From: Woeseiaceae bacterium
GTDB taxonomy: Bacteria > Pseudomonadota > Gammaproteobacteria > Steroidobacterales > Woeseiaceae
Direction of reading: 5' to 3'
NCBI GenBank assembly: GCA_021773095.1
Contig: JAJFKR010000037.1
Coordinates: 1-45,743 of the forward strand
DNA: 45,743 bases
The notes under the pieces were generated by a model that was not told the DNA's origin, made no database searches, and was given only the letters and a program-made list of their open reading frames with translations. A program made the translations under genes and the position numbers. This document shows, one piece after another, positions 34,345-42,720 of this stretch; the first letter of the stretch is position 1, and every line of letters starts with the position of its first letter.

Positions 34345-35106
34345 ATGTTGAACAATCTTGAAGGACAGCGTATCCCGGCCGTTACATTCCATACTCGCAA
34401 AGAGCATGAGTGGGTTGACGTTACGTCTGCCGAAGTATTTGACGGCAAGACTGTCGTTTTATTCTCACTGCCCGGCGCTTTCACACCGACCTGCTCATCG
34501 TCGCACGTGCCACGGTATAACCAGCTCGCGCCGCAGTTTCGTGAAAATGGCGTCGATGATGTAATTTGTGTGTCGGTAAACGATGCCTTTGTCATGAACG
34601 AGTGGAAACGTAGTCAGAAAACCGACCGGATAACGTTCTTGCCCGATGGGAATGGTGAGTTTTCGGAAAAGATGGGACTTCTCGTTAACAAGGAAGACCT
34701 GGGTTTCGGCAAGCGTTCGTGGCGCTACTCGATGTTGGTTCGTGACGGCGTCGTTGAGAAAATGTTTATCGAGCCCGAAGAAGACGGTGATCCGTACGGC
34801 GTCTCCGACGCAGATACGATGTTGTCGCACCTTGCCCCCGACTGCGATTTTCCACACGACGTCGCTGTGTTCACTCGTGAAGGCTGTGGTTTTTGTGTTC
34901 GAGCGAAGGGATTGCTGAATGAGGCGGGAATTGAATACGAAGAACTGCTTCTGAATCGTGACTATACAGACCAGACTTTGCGAGCGGTTTCGTCGCGAAT
35001 CAGCTATCCCCAGGTATTCATTGATGGTGAGCATATCGGCGGCGCCGATGAGCTCTCTGGCTGGCTGGAGCAGCAAGGCCAGAAAACAACTCGCAGCGCG
35101 GCATAA
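34345..35106 (+). CDS. Hybrid peroxiredoxin-glutaredoxin
   Basis: 253 residues in two domains. Residues 1-165 are Prx5-type: [22 protein letters not shown] with the peroxidatic Cys, [11 protein letters not shown] and [14 protein letters not shown]. Residues 170-245 are glutaredoxin: [23 protein letters not shown] with the CGFC active site, [21 protein letters not shown]. The fusion reduces hydrogen peroxide and organic peroxides using glutathione. Length is normal for the family. It is divergent from oxyR. Confidence 0.95.
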   Translation: MLNNLEGQRIPAVTFHTRKEHEWVDVTSAEVFDGKTVVLFSLPGAFTPTCSSSHVPRYNQLAPQFRENGVDDVICVSVNDAFVMNEWKRSQKTDRITFLPDGNGEFSEKMGLLVNKEDLGFGKRSWRYSMLVRDGVVEKMFIEPEEDGDPYGVSDADTMLSHLAPDCDFPHDVAVFTREGCGFCVRAKGLLNEAGIEYEELLLNRDYTDQTLRAVSSRISYPQVFIDGEHIGGADELSGWLEQQGQKTTRSAA

Positions 35107-35170
35107 TCGGTCAGGGCATTCAGGTCCGAATCTGGCTAGTTTGATTCCGGGGTGTGCGTATACTTTGCGC

Positions 35171-36655
35171 ATGCTTCGGAATTCAAACACAGCCAGCAAC
35201 GAGATCTACGAACGAGCGAGGTTATCTCGGGACGCGCGTTTTGACGGCCGATTCTTTGTCGGCGTCAAGACGACAGGAATCTATTGTCGTCCTATATGCC
35301 CCGCGAACGCGCCAAAGAGCCGGAACGTATCGTTTTATTCAACGGCGGCTGCAGCGGGTGAGGCGGGCTATCGCCCCTGTCTTCGGTGTCGACCGGAATG
35401 TGCACCCGGTACTCCGGCCTGGGAAGGTACTTCAACAACCGTACAACGCGGCTTGCGCCTGATCGCGGATGGCGCTTTAGATGAGGGTGACATAGAACAA
35501 CTGTCGGACCGGCTTGGTGTAACCAGCCGCCATCTGCGTCGCTTGTTCACAAAACACCTTGGCGCCAGCCCGCTCGCGGTGGCGCATACACAAAGACTGC
35601 ATTTCGCCAAGCGTCTTATCGATCAAACCACACTGCCAATGGGCGATATCGCAATCGCGTCCGGTTTCGGCAGCACACGACGATTCAACGACGCGTTCCG
35701 AAACACTTATGGTCGAACGCCGCGAGAGTTGCGGCGGCGGCGCGCCGTTGCCGATCCATCGGTTGGTCTTACCGTGCAATTGCCGTATCGGTCGCCGTTC
35801 GATTTTTCGCAACTGCTTGATTTCTTCGCGGCGAGAGCAATTCCCGGTGTCGAGGTTGTGCATGCGGGTAGATATCTGCGCAGTGTGACTATTGACGGCT
35901 TGCACAGTGTTATTGACTTGCATGACGGCGGTGAGAACATCCTGTTGACCGTGCACGGCGCTGGCACCCGATCACTGTTGCCGATCATTCAACGAGTACG
36001 CGGTATTTTCGACCTCGATGCGTCACCGGATGACGTCACCCGGATTCTGTCACGAGACAAACAATTGCAGCCGTTGATTCGTAAGCAGCCGGGTATTCGT
36101 GTTCCCGGAGTTTGGGACGGTTTCGAACTGACTGTGCGAGCGATTCTTGGGCAACAGATTTCAGTAGCGGCAGCGACCACGCTATCCGGCAGACTCGCCA
36201 GTCGATATGGCGAACAAATCGCCGTTACTGTACCCGGCGTAGATAATGATTCGGTTCCCCAATTGATATTCCCGCAACCGCAAAAACTACTGCGCGCCCG
36301 ACTTGGCGACCTGGGAATTATCAGCAGTCGTGCGGACACGATTCGGCGAATCGCCAAAGCGGTTGTTGAAGGCTATATCAGCTTTGACCCCGCCCAGAAT
36401 ATCGATGATTTTTGCAGGTCACTGGTCGCGCTGAAGGGTATCGGCGACTGGACGGCGCAATACGTTGCGATGCGAGCGCTGAAAGACCCCGATGCTTTCC
36501 CGTATTCGGATCTCGGTTTGCTAAGAGCATTCGATGCACCGGACCGTGACCGTATGAAACCCGCAGAGCTCAAAGCCCGTGCCGAGGCATGGCGTCCGTG
36601 GCGGGCCTATGCGGCACTATTATTATGGAGTTCCGGTGGGAATTCCGGAGGCTAA
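35171..36655 (+). CDS. Ada-type activator fused to AlkA DNA glycosylase
   Basis: 494 residues from ATG 35171; the longer frame from 34958 overlaps the previous gene and is rejected. Residues 10-80: Ada zinc domain with Cys in TTGIYCRPICP and GYRPCLRCRPE, which accepts methyl groups from phosphotriesters. Residues 85-185: AraC-type helix-turn-helix (LSDRLGVTSRHLRRLFTKHLG, MGDIAIASGFGSTRRFNDAFR). Residues 200-490: AlkA with the helix-hairpin-helix LKGIGDWTAQYVAMRAL and catalytic Asp in AFPYSDLGLL. It excises alkylated bases and senses methylation. The ogt gene starts three bases on. Confidence 0.95.
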   Translation: MLRNSNTASNEIYERARLSRDARFDGRFFVGVKTTGIYCRPICPANAPKSRNVSFYSTAAAAGEAGYRPCLRCRPECAPGTPAWEGTSTTVQRGLRLIADGALDEGDIEQLSDRLGVTSRHLRRLFTKHLGASPLAVAHTQRLHFAKRLIDQTTLPMGDIAIASGFGSTRRFNDAFRNTYGRTPRELRRRRAVADPSVGLTVQLPYRSPFDFSQLLDFFAARAIPGVEVVHAGRYLRSVTIDGLHSVIDLHDGGENILLTVHGAGTRSLLPIIQRVRGIFDLDASPDDVTRILSRDKQLQPLIRKQPGIRVPGVWDGFELTVRAILGQQISVAAATTLSGRLASRYGEQIAVTVPGVDNDSVPQLIFPQPQKLLRARLGDLGIISSRADTIRRIAKAVVEGYISFDPAQNIDDFCRSLVALKGIGDWTAQYVAMRALKDPDAFPYSDLGLLRAFDAPDRDRMKPAELKARAEAWRPWRAYAALLLWSSGGNSGG

Positions 36656-36657
36656 CG

Positions 36658-37143
36658 ATGTACTACTGTTACTTTGATACCCCGATCGGGGAATTGCTAT
36701 TGGCTGGCGATAGCAACGCGCTGTCGATGATCGGCTTCCCCAAGGGCGCCATGCGCCGTGATCCGGAAGCGGACTGGATCTACAACGAAGAGCCCTTTGA
36801 AGAGGTTCGCAGGCAACTGGCGGAATATTTTTCAGGGGAGAGAAAGGATTTTGACTTACCGCTGAAGCTTGACGGAACCGAGTTTCAGATCAGCGTACTC
36901 GAGGCGCTGCTGGAAATACCGTACGGAGAAACGACTTCCTACGGTGCTATTGCAAAACAGATTGGCCGGCCGAAAGCTATGCGCGCGGTGGGTGCTGCCA
37001 ATGGACGTAATCCCATCCCGATTATCGTGCCCTGCCATCGAGTTATCGGCAGCAGCGGTGACCTGACAGGATTTGGCGGAGGTCTGGACACCAAAGAGGC
37101 ATTGTTACGACTGGAAGCCGAAAACAGCGATGGATTGCTGTAG
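36658..37143 (+). CDS. ogt: Methylated-DNA--protein-cysteine methyltransferase
   Basis: 161 residues from ATG 36658, with CCGGAGG before it. It repairs O6-methylguanine by suicidal transfer to the active-site Cys in IIVPCHRVIGSSGDLTGFGGGL. GETTSYGAIAKQIGRPKAMRAVGAANGRNP is the DNA-binding helix region. It is in an operon with the Ada-AlkA fusion, giving a complete alkylation response. The TAG stop belongs to a REP-like repeat. Confidence 0.95.
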   Translation: MYYCYFDTPIGELLLAGDSNALSMIGFPKGAMRRDPEADWIYNEEPFEEVRRQLAEYFSGERKDFDLPLKLDGTEFQISVLEALLEIPYGETTSYGAIAKQIGRPKAMRAVGAANGRNPIPIIVPCHRVIGSSGDLTGFGGGLDTKEALLRLEAENSDGLL

Positions 37144-37232
37144 GAGCGCGCCCAGCGCGCGACCAAACAACAAGTGTCTCTCCCGACGCCTGCGATGATC
37201 GTCACGAGGTCGCGCGCCGGGCGCGCTCCTAC
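37140..37232. repeat. Inverted pair of REP-like repeats
   Basis: A 25-base GC-rich palindromic unit beginning GTAGGAGCGCGCCC at 37140-37164 is repeated in inverse at 37208-37232 with one mismatch, 43 bases apart. A third, diverged copy stands at 45604. This is the layout of a REP doublet (BIME). It sits between convergent ogt and the oxidase gene and can fold into a large hairpin. Confidence 0.88.
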
Positions 37233-37891
37233 AATCTCTTATTTTCCATCGCGCGGATGACAGCAGACGGCTCGACACCCTCGATCAGGCGATCATCGCT
37301 TTCAATCGTCGTAAATGCAGACTCTAACGGCAATCGTCCTGCCCATATTGGTATCTCATAGTCCGCGTCTTCGTCGTTGGGCATGTCTGCGGAAATTTTT
37401 GCAGACGCTGATTCTATATCAAGTGCGATAACGCCGGTCATCTTCACCTCATTCTCGAGTGGCGCACGTAGTTCATCCCAGCGACCTGGCATCGTGGCCT
37501 CTGTAATCACTTTCAGTGCGTGAAGCTTTTCGTCCGGATCATCCACCAACCGCGGTGTCCCAAATACAGTAGCGGAGCGGTAGTTCATTGACGAGTTAAA
37601 AGCTGATCGTGCGTAAATCAATGCATCGACGTGCGTCACGTTCATGCATGCCTTTGTTGTACTTTCGAGCAGGCGAATAACACGGGCTTTGCGGGCACCG
37701 TGCAGAAAAATTGTTTCTCCCTCGCGGCCATAAAGCATTGGTACGACCACGGGTTGACCGTCTTGTACGAATCCAACCGACGCGAGCAAAGCTGAATCCA
37801 AAATATTGTGTACTGTCTCTTTGTCGTACGCAGCTCTTTCACGCAATTGCCGTGCTTTGTTCTGTTTGCTGATTTCGTATTCTTTAGTCAC
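37229..37891 (-). CDS. Pyridoxamine 5'-phosphate oxidase-like FMN-binding protein
   Basis: 220 residues from GTG 37891. The split-barrel flavin fold is seen in LDSALLASVGFVQDGQPVVVPMLYGREGETIFLHGARKARVIRLLE, NVTHVDALIYARSAFNSSMNYRSATVFG (the RS.FNSSMNYRS segment) and DPDEKLHALKVITEATMPGRWDELR. These are the NimA/PNPOx-like group of unknown substrate. The TAG stop lies in the inverted REP copy. It is downstream of the SLC13 gene on the same strand, with a 16-base gap, so the two may be co-transcribed. Confidence 0.87.
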   Translation of the reverse strand: MTKEYEISKQNKARQLRERAAYDKETVHNILDSALLASVGFVQDGQPVVVPMLYGREGETIFLHGARKARVIRLLESTTKACMNVTHVDALIYARSAFNSSMNYRSATVFGTPRLVDDPDEKLHALKVITEATMPGRWDELRAPLENEVKMTGVIALDIESASAKISADMPNDEDADYEIPIWAGRLPLESAFTTIESDDRLIEGVEPSAVIRAMENKRL

Positions 37892-37907
37892 TTACCGTGT
37901 CTCCACT

Positions 37908-39377
37908 TTAATTCAGGAACATTGGCGCGAGCTTATAGGCTACGGCCGATACCAGGACGATGCCGATCAAATTCAATACAAGTCCGGCGCGGGCCATCCG
38001 CGGAATGGTCAACATCCCGGAACCGAACACGATGGCATTTGGTGGCGTCGCTACCGGTAACATGAAGGCGCAGCTTGCGGCCAGCGTGACGGGCACTGCG
38101 AGTACGATTGGGTCATAGCCCGCCTCGATTGCGATGGCGCCAACAACAGGCAGGAACGTCGCTGTAGTTGCTATATTGCTGGTCAGTTCGGTGAGAAAAA
38201 TAATCAGCGTCGCTGCCATGATCACGATGGCGACAAGCGGCAGCGTGCCAACAGCGTGCAGGCTGCCGCCAAGCCATTCGGCAAGACCGGTCCGCGAGAC
38301 AGCGCCCGCAAGCGTCAGGCCACCACCAAACAACAGCAGTACTCCCCACGGCAATTGCTCGGCGTACTTCCAGCGCAGCAGCAATGGGTCGTCTGTACGA
38401 CCGCTGGGTACCAGGAATAACAGGATGGCGCCGGCTATCGCAACCAGCGAGTCGTCGAGAGCGGAAAGTGCCGGCACCTTGATGAGCAAAGGCCGAAAAA
38501 TCCAGGTGAGTGCCATAAACAGGAAAACCATCGCGACACGTTTTTCGGGAATGCTTATCGAGCCCATGTCTTCTTTCATTTTCCGGAGCGCCGCTCGTCC
38601 TTCGCCCGACGTAACGAAATCTACCTTAAACACCCAGCGTGTGAGCGCTACCCAGGCTAGCGGCAGCATCATCGCCGACATTGGGAGTCCGACCAGCATC
38701 CAGCTCGAAAAATCGATACTCGTCGCATAGTTTTCGAGCATGAAGGCCGCGAACATCGCGTTGGGCGCCGTCCCGACCAATGTCGCTATACCGCCGATGG
38801 TCGCACCGTAAGCGACACCAAGAAGTAGTGAAAACTGAAAATCTTCCTTGGCTTTTTCGTCCAGGGTAACGACGGTTTTATGAATGACGGTGATTATTGA
38901 AACAGCGATCGGTAACAACATCATAGTCGTTGAGGTGTTCATAACCCACATTGAAATCAGAGCACTGGCGAGCATGAAGCCGCCGACCAGAGACCGACCG
39001 TCACCACCCGCATGTTGCAGGACAGTGAGTGCGATTCGGCGGTGTAAATCCCATCTTTGCATTGCGAAGGCGACAATGAAGCCGCCGAGAAACAGAAAGA
39101 TCACCTTGTTCGCGTACGGTGCGGTCGTTTCCTGAATGGAGCTCACGCCAAACATCGGGAATAATACCACCGGCAGCAAGGCGGTTACCGCGATCGGCAC
39201 GGCTTCCGTTGCCCACCAAACGGCCATCAGAATTCCGATCGATGCCGTCGCCCAGGCCGTGCCGGACAGTCCATCAGGTGTGCCCGACAGCAGCAGGGTT
39301 GCAAGCAGTGCCGGGCCCAAAAGCAAGCCAACTTTCTGACTGGTCGATCGGCCCTGGATCATTGTGTTGTTGTTCAT
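37908..39377 (-). CDS. SLC13/DASS family sodium-coupled anion symporter
   Basis: 489 residues with about eleven to thirteen membrane helices. Family motifs are WATEAVPIAVTALLPVVLFPMFG, FIVAFAMQRWDLHRRIAL, WVMNTSTTMMLLPIA (the SNT-type substrate/Na motif), GVAYGATIGGIATLVGTAPN, LTSNIATTATFLPVVG and MLPVATPPNAIVFGSG. Members carry dicarboxylates or sulfate into the cell with sodium. The substrate cannot be told from sequence. Confidence 0.93.
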   Translation of the reverse strand: MNNNTMIQGRSTSQKVGLLLGPALLATLLLSGTPDGLSGTAWATASIGILMAVWWATEAVPIAVTALLPVVLFPMFGVSSIQETTAPYANKVIFLFLGGFIVAFAMQRWDLHRRIALTVLQHAGGDGRSLVGGFMLASALISMWVMNTSTTMMLLPIAVSIITVIHKTVVTLDEKAKEDFQFSLLLGVAYGATIGGIATLVGTAPNAMFAAFMLENYATSIDFSSWMLVGLPMSAMMLPLAWVALTRWVFKVDFVTSGEGRAALRKMKEDMGSISIPEKRVAMVFLFMALTWIFRPLLIKVPALSALDDSLVAIAGAILLFLVPSGRTDDPLLLRWKYAEQLPWGVLLLFGGGLTLAGAVSRTGLAEWLGGSLHAVGTLPLVAIVIMAATLIIFLTELTSNIATTATFLPVVGAIAIEAGYDPIVLAVPVTLAASCAFMLPVATPPNAIVFGSGMLTIPRMARAGLVLNLIGIVLVSAVAYKLAPMFLN

Positions 39378-39516
39378 TTGTATTCACTTTGCAATCGGGA
39401 TTCAGAAGGCTACCTGTTCTGCGTCCGTTCGTCGTCAATTTTGCGAATTTATCGGCAAAGCATCTAAATATAGTGGTTTTCTCGCCTTCCAATACTATAT
39501 GTAGTAGCATCCCGTC
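39378..39516. promoter_or_regulatory. Control region between SLC13 gene and RNA candidate
   Basis: This stretch should hold the leftward promoter of the SLC13 gene and any rightward promoter of the structured region. TATAGT (39469-39474) resembles a -10 but no -35 matches at the right distance. Confidence 0.35.
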
Positions 39517-39807
39517 CGTACCAACTCGGTACGCACGGAGATGAGATGTAGGATGGCAAGCGGGCGAACCGCCATGCCGGAAGCATGACTCGAAGGCGGG
39601 TGATTAGTGAATCCTCTCAACACGTCACCTGTACAACTGCTTACCTGCAAGCAGTTGTGGCCTGCGACGAAGCGGATCGCGAACCGGGTATCAGGCTACG
39701 CCGAGTATTGTTGCGACATTGATGTTGCAAAATACTCGAATGCGACCTGAAGCCAGCCGAATACATCTTCTGCTTAATATGCCGCCCAGTTTCTGGGCGG
39801 CTTTTTT
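39517..39807 (+). ncRNA. Candidate structured RNA of unknown class
   Basis: About 290 bases without a coding frame but dense in perfect helices. 39517-39522 pairs with 39528-39533. AGGAT 39550 closes with ATCCT 39611. CATGC 39573-39577 pairs with 39583-39587 around CGGAA. GGTGA 39599 pairs with TCACC 39625. A 10-bp stem joins 39633-39642 with 39649-39658. GCCTG 39660 pairs with CAGGC 39692. A hairpin of about 15 bp with one bulged G joins 39702-39718 with 39723-39738. The last helix is an intrinsic terminator at 39781-39807. It does not match tmRNA, RNase P, SRP RNA or riboswitches I know. It is either an sRNA or a leader that attenuates the cupin gene 25 bases on. Confidence 0.6.
39781..39807 (+). 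terminator. Terminator of the structured RNA
   Basis: GCCGCCCAG and CTGGGCGGC form a perfect 9-bp stem with a TTT loop and six T behind it. The T tract is only on the plus strand, so it ends rightward transcripts, 25 bases before the cupin lipoprotein start. Confidence 0.95.
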
Positions 39808-39832
39808 GCTCATGCCAATTGAGAAGGCAACG

Positions 39833-40648
39833 ATGACATCGAAATTCAAAGTATGCTTGGTGGTTGTTACAGCGATGCTTCTGGGTAGCTGTGCCAGCGG
39901 GCCGCCCAAATTGCCCTATCCGGCATTTGTTCAGGTGGATGAGCTGGAAGATATTTTCATGGCCAGTTTGCCGGGCGTCAGGGCGAAGCAATTGTCGGGC
40001 GACCCGCAAACACGCCGAACGAGCAACAGAGTTGATTTGCCGAAAGACTGGCAGGGAACCAGTGGCGGTGCGCCCGGGCGTTCAATGGAAATATATGTCA
40101 TCAACGGTAAGTTGACCGTCGCAGATATCGTGCTGGAACGAGGCGGATACGCTTTCTTACCTGCGGGCTCACTCGGCTTTAATCTGACGGCGAAAGAAGG
40201 TGCACGCATTCTGTATTTTGTCAACGATACCGACCCCGAGTCTGTTATTCGCTCGCCGATCATTATCAACAGCAATTTGTTGAAATGGGCAGACACGGCC
40301 AAGGTTGGTGTTAGCACGAAAGACCTGCGAAATGATCCCGGAAATGGTGCCAAGACATGGCTTGTCCGTGTATCGACCGGAGCAGCACAGGCGTGGGAAT
40401 CATCGAGCGCTATGAGGGAGGGCTATCTGGTCACCGGCAACCAGCAATACGCCGAGTGTGTGAATGGCAAGACCGAGCTTTGGCAATATGCTCCTGGCGG
40501 CTATTTCTACCGGCCAGCGAGTACGATTAGCGGTGGCCCCGAATCGCTGGCTTTGACGGAATCGATTTGGGTCATGCGCGAGATGGGCAGAGGTGATACT
40601 ACTATCTGGCCGTCGTGTGTCGTACAGGAACCCGACCCACAGCCTTAG
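39833..40648 (+). CDS. Cupin-like lipoprotein
   Basis: 271 residues from ATG 39833 with GAGAAGG before it. The lipoprotein signal is short (VCLVVVTAMLLGSCAS), so the product is anchored facing the periplasm. Two cupin-type beta-barrel halves are suggested by GRSMEIYVINGKLTVADIVLERGGYAFLPAGSLGFNLTAKEGARILYFVND and by MREGYLVTGNQQYAECVNGKTELWQYAPGGYFYRPAS. The usual metal-binding His cluster is not evident. Function unknown. The gene follows the terminator of the structured RNA candidate and may be controlled by it. Confidence 0.75.
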   Translation: MTSKFKVCLVVVTAMLLGSCASGPPKLPYPAFVQVDELEDIFMASLPGVRAKQLSGDPQTRRTSNRVDLPKDWQGTSGGAPGRSMEIYVINGKLTVADIVLERGGYAFLPAGSLGFNLTAKEGARILYFVNDTDPESVIRSPIIINSNLLKWADTAKVGVSTKDLRNDPGNGAKTWLVRVSTGAAQAWESSSAMREGYLVTGNQQYAECVNGKTELWQYAPGGYFYRPASTISGGPESLALTESIWVMREMGRGDTTIWPSCVVQEPDPQP

Positions 40649-40671
40649 TCGCAGTCGATTGGTTGCGTATT

Positions 40672-41196
40672 CTATTTCTTGACGAGCTTCGTAATTTTCG
40701 ATCCTAGCGACATCAACTTGGTCAATGTGCTCGTTGGAATCTCGTTGATTTGCTCGTACCAGTTACTGGTGAGTTCTACAAATTGCAGCATATTCGTGAT
40801 GCGTTCCTTTGTGACCGGATCCGTTTCCTTTTCGGACTGAATCTCGGCAGCACAACCCTTGAGCATGGCCAATGTTGGATTCAGCTCACGCTGCTTGCGT
40901 TGCTCGATAATGACCCGAAATAACTCCCAAACGTCGTGCAGCGACTCGAAGTAGTCGCGGCGGTCGCCAAGCAGGTGCGTCATGCGCACGAGTCGGTAGC
41001 TTTGCAATTCACGAATGCTGGTACTGACGTTCGAGCGCGCCACCGACAGCAAATCCACAATCTCATCAGCCCGTAACGGTTTTGGCGAAAGATAGAGTAG
41101 CGCCTGGATTTGAGCAACGGTCCGGTTAGTGCCCCAACGGGTGCCCATTTCGCCCCAGTGCAAGACATATTTTTCAACCGCGGGGGTCATTTTCAT
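40672..41196 (-). CDS. GbsR/MarR-like transcriptional regulator
   Basis: 174 residues. The N-terminal winged helix reads WGEMGTRWGTNRTVAQIQALLYLSPKPLRADEIVDLLSVARSNVSTSIRELQSYRLV with wing HLLGDRRDYFES. The C-terminal half is helical and likely a dimer and ligand region. The GbsR group controls osmoprotectant or related genes by sensing small molecules. It is divergent from the HD-GYP gene and convergent with the cupin gene, so either could be a target. Confidence 0.87.
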   Translation of the reverse strand: MKMTPAVEKYVLHWGEMGTRWGTNRTVAQIQALLYLSPKPLRADEIVDLLSVARSNVSTSIRELQSYRLVRMTHLLGDRRDYFESLHDVWELFRVIIEQRKQRELNPTLAMLKGCAAEIQSEKETDPVTKERITNMLQFVELTSNWYEQINEIPTSTLTKLMSLGSKITKLVKK

Positions 41197-41314
41197 CAGT
41201 TATTTCTCTTGTTTCTGTTTAGACTGAAATTACCCTCAACAAGAATTTTATTCAAGGTAATGCGGCACTTGTGCTCCCGTTGAATTGTGAAGGTGATATC
41301 TTTGCCACCTGTAC

Positions 41315-42690
41315 ATGACTGAACGCGCTCCCCACATCGTAGAAACAATCGCTATCGACAGCAGCAGCGCGTCGATCGGTATGTACGTGTCGATGCTGGA
41401 CCGGCCCTGGCTGGAAACGCCGTTTGTTTTCCAGGGATTCACAATATTTTCCAGGGATTCACAATAAAGGACCGGACCGAGACCGAGTTACTGCAATCCT
41501 ATTGCAGCGTCATCCATATTGACGTTCAGCGCAGCGGGCTGACGCGTTTGCAGGTGAAGACTTTGCTGGAGTCGAAGCCGGCCCGATCTCGTACGAAACA
41601 CAGGAATTCTCCCAACAGGAAACCCCGGGGAAAATGGTTTCGCCGACTGCGGGATCTGATGCTGAGAATAGGAATCCTGCGTCCGGGCGAAGCTGAATCT
41701 GCGCCGGGACAAGAAGGTTACGCAGTCACATCGACAATGCGAGGTGAAGCGAAAAAGGCATTTGCCGCGTACAAAGCGCTGTCATTGCAGTACCGCGAAA
41801 TCACCAAATTCGTGGATCGAAACGGATCTCTACCCGGCGGAATCCTGAGGAAAGCGGTGCAACCGTTAATCAAGAGCATATTGCGCAATCCCGACGCCAT
41901 GGCTTGGACGATTTTTTCCCGCAGAGACAGAGGTCCCAGCTCGAGTCGAGCCGTGGCAACGTCGGCCTGGTGCGTCATGTTCGGGCGTCAACTAGGATTT
42001 GATTACGAAGGCCTGACTGACCTCGCCGTAGGAGGATTGTTGCTTGACGTCGGCAATCTTCGTATTCCGGGCGACATTCTCAGCGTTGAGGGCGATTTGA
42101 CGCGACAACAACGCGCGATGATGTCGAAACACGTCGGGTACGGGTTGCAGATACTGAACCGGTCCGGGCCTCTTACGGAGAATATCCGTGACATGGTTGA
42201 GTATCATCATGAGCGTGCGGATGGCAGCGGTTATCCGATGGGCCTGCATGGCAACAAAGTCCCTGTCTATGGGCGCATCGCTGCAATTGCGGATTGTTAC
42301 GATGCGATGACAACGACGAACGCCTATTCTCCGGCGTTCGGCGCTTTCGATGTAGCCCGGTCGTTGCACGAGATGCGAGGAAAACAATTTGATGCGGAAG
42401 TTGTGGAGCAATTTCTTTGCACCGTCGGAATGTTTCCCACAGCAAGTGTGGTCGAACTTAACGACGGATCGTTCGGCCTCGTACTTGAACAGAATCGCGA
42501 TAACGCACTGCGGCCCAAAGTCATGGTGCTGTTAGACAAGACCCACAGCCCGCTCCGCAAACCAACAATCCTTGAAATGCGCGATTTACCGCTGGACGCA
42601 ACGCATGCGAGGGCGATCTGGATAAGCAAAGGACATCCGCACGGCGCGTTCGGTATCAATCCAAAAGACTTTTTTAACTCAGACGCTTAG
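41315..42690 (+). pseudogene. DUF3391 HD-GYP protein interrupted by a 20-bp duplication
   Basis: From ATG 41315 a DUF3391 domain opens: IGMYVSMLDRPWLETPFVFQGFTI. A perfect 20-base tandem duplication then shifts the frame to a stop at once. Removing one copy restores an unbroken 451-residue protein through TETELLQSYCSVIHIDVQRSG and the HD-GYP domain (GRIAAIADCYDAMTT, YHHERADGSGYPMG) to TAG 42690. The part from TTG 41548 alone (380 residues) could still be made. The canonical HD is changed to LD and the following Lys to Asn (LLLDVGNLRIP), so c-di-GMP hydrolysis is doubtful even when intact. Confidence 0.9.
41427..41466 (+). repeat. Perfect 20-bp tandem duplication
   Basis: Two identical adjacent 20-base units (each starting TTTTCCAGGG) at 41427-41446 and 41447-41466. 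The unit length is not a multiple of three, so it toggles the HD-GYP reading frame. No mismatch separates the copies, which implies a recent event. Confidence 0.97.
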
Positions 42691-42720
42691 CGGGTCGATG
42701 GTTCGTGGAGAGGCGGGCAA

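Noticed and set aside
34958..35170. Long N-terminal extension of the Ada-AlkA protein
   Set aside because: It runs in another frame inside the peroxiredoxin-glutaredoxin gene. The Ada domain begins just after ATG 35171.
38134..38730. A 198-residue plus-strand frame inside the SLC13 gene
   Set aside because: It is the complement of helix-rich SLC13 coding sequence and has no domain or ribosome site.
39510..39807. 6S RNA, tmRNA, RNase P RNA or a cobalamin or c-di-GMP riboswitch
   Set aside because: The multi-hairpin layout lacks the 6S rod with central bubble, and the conserved core sequences of the other classes are absent. A covariance search would decide.
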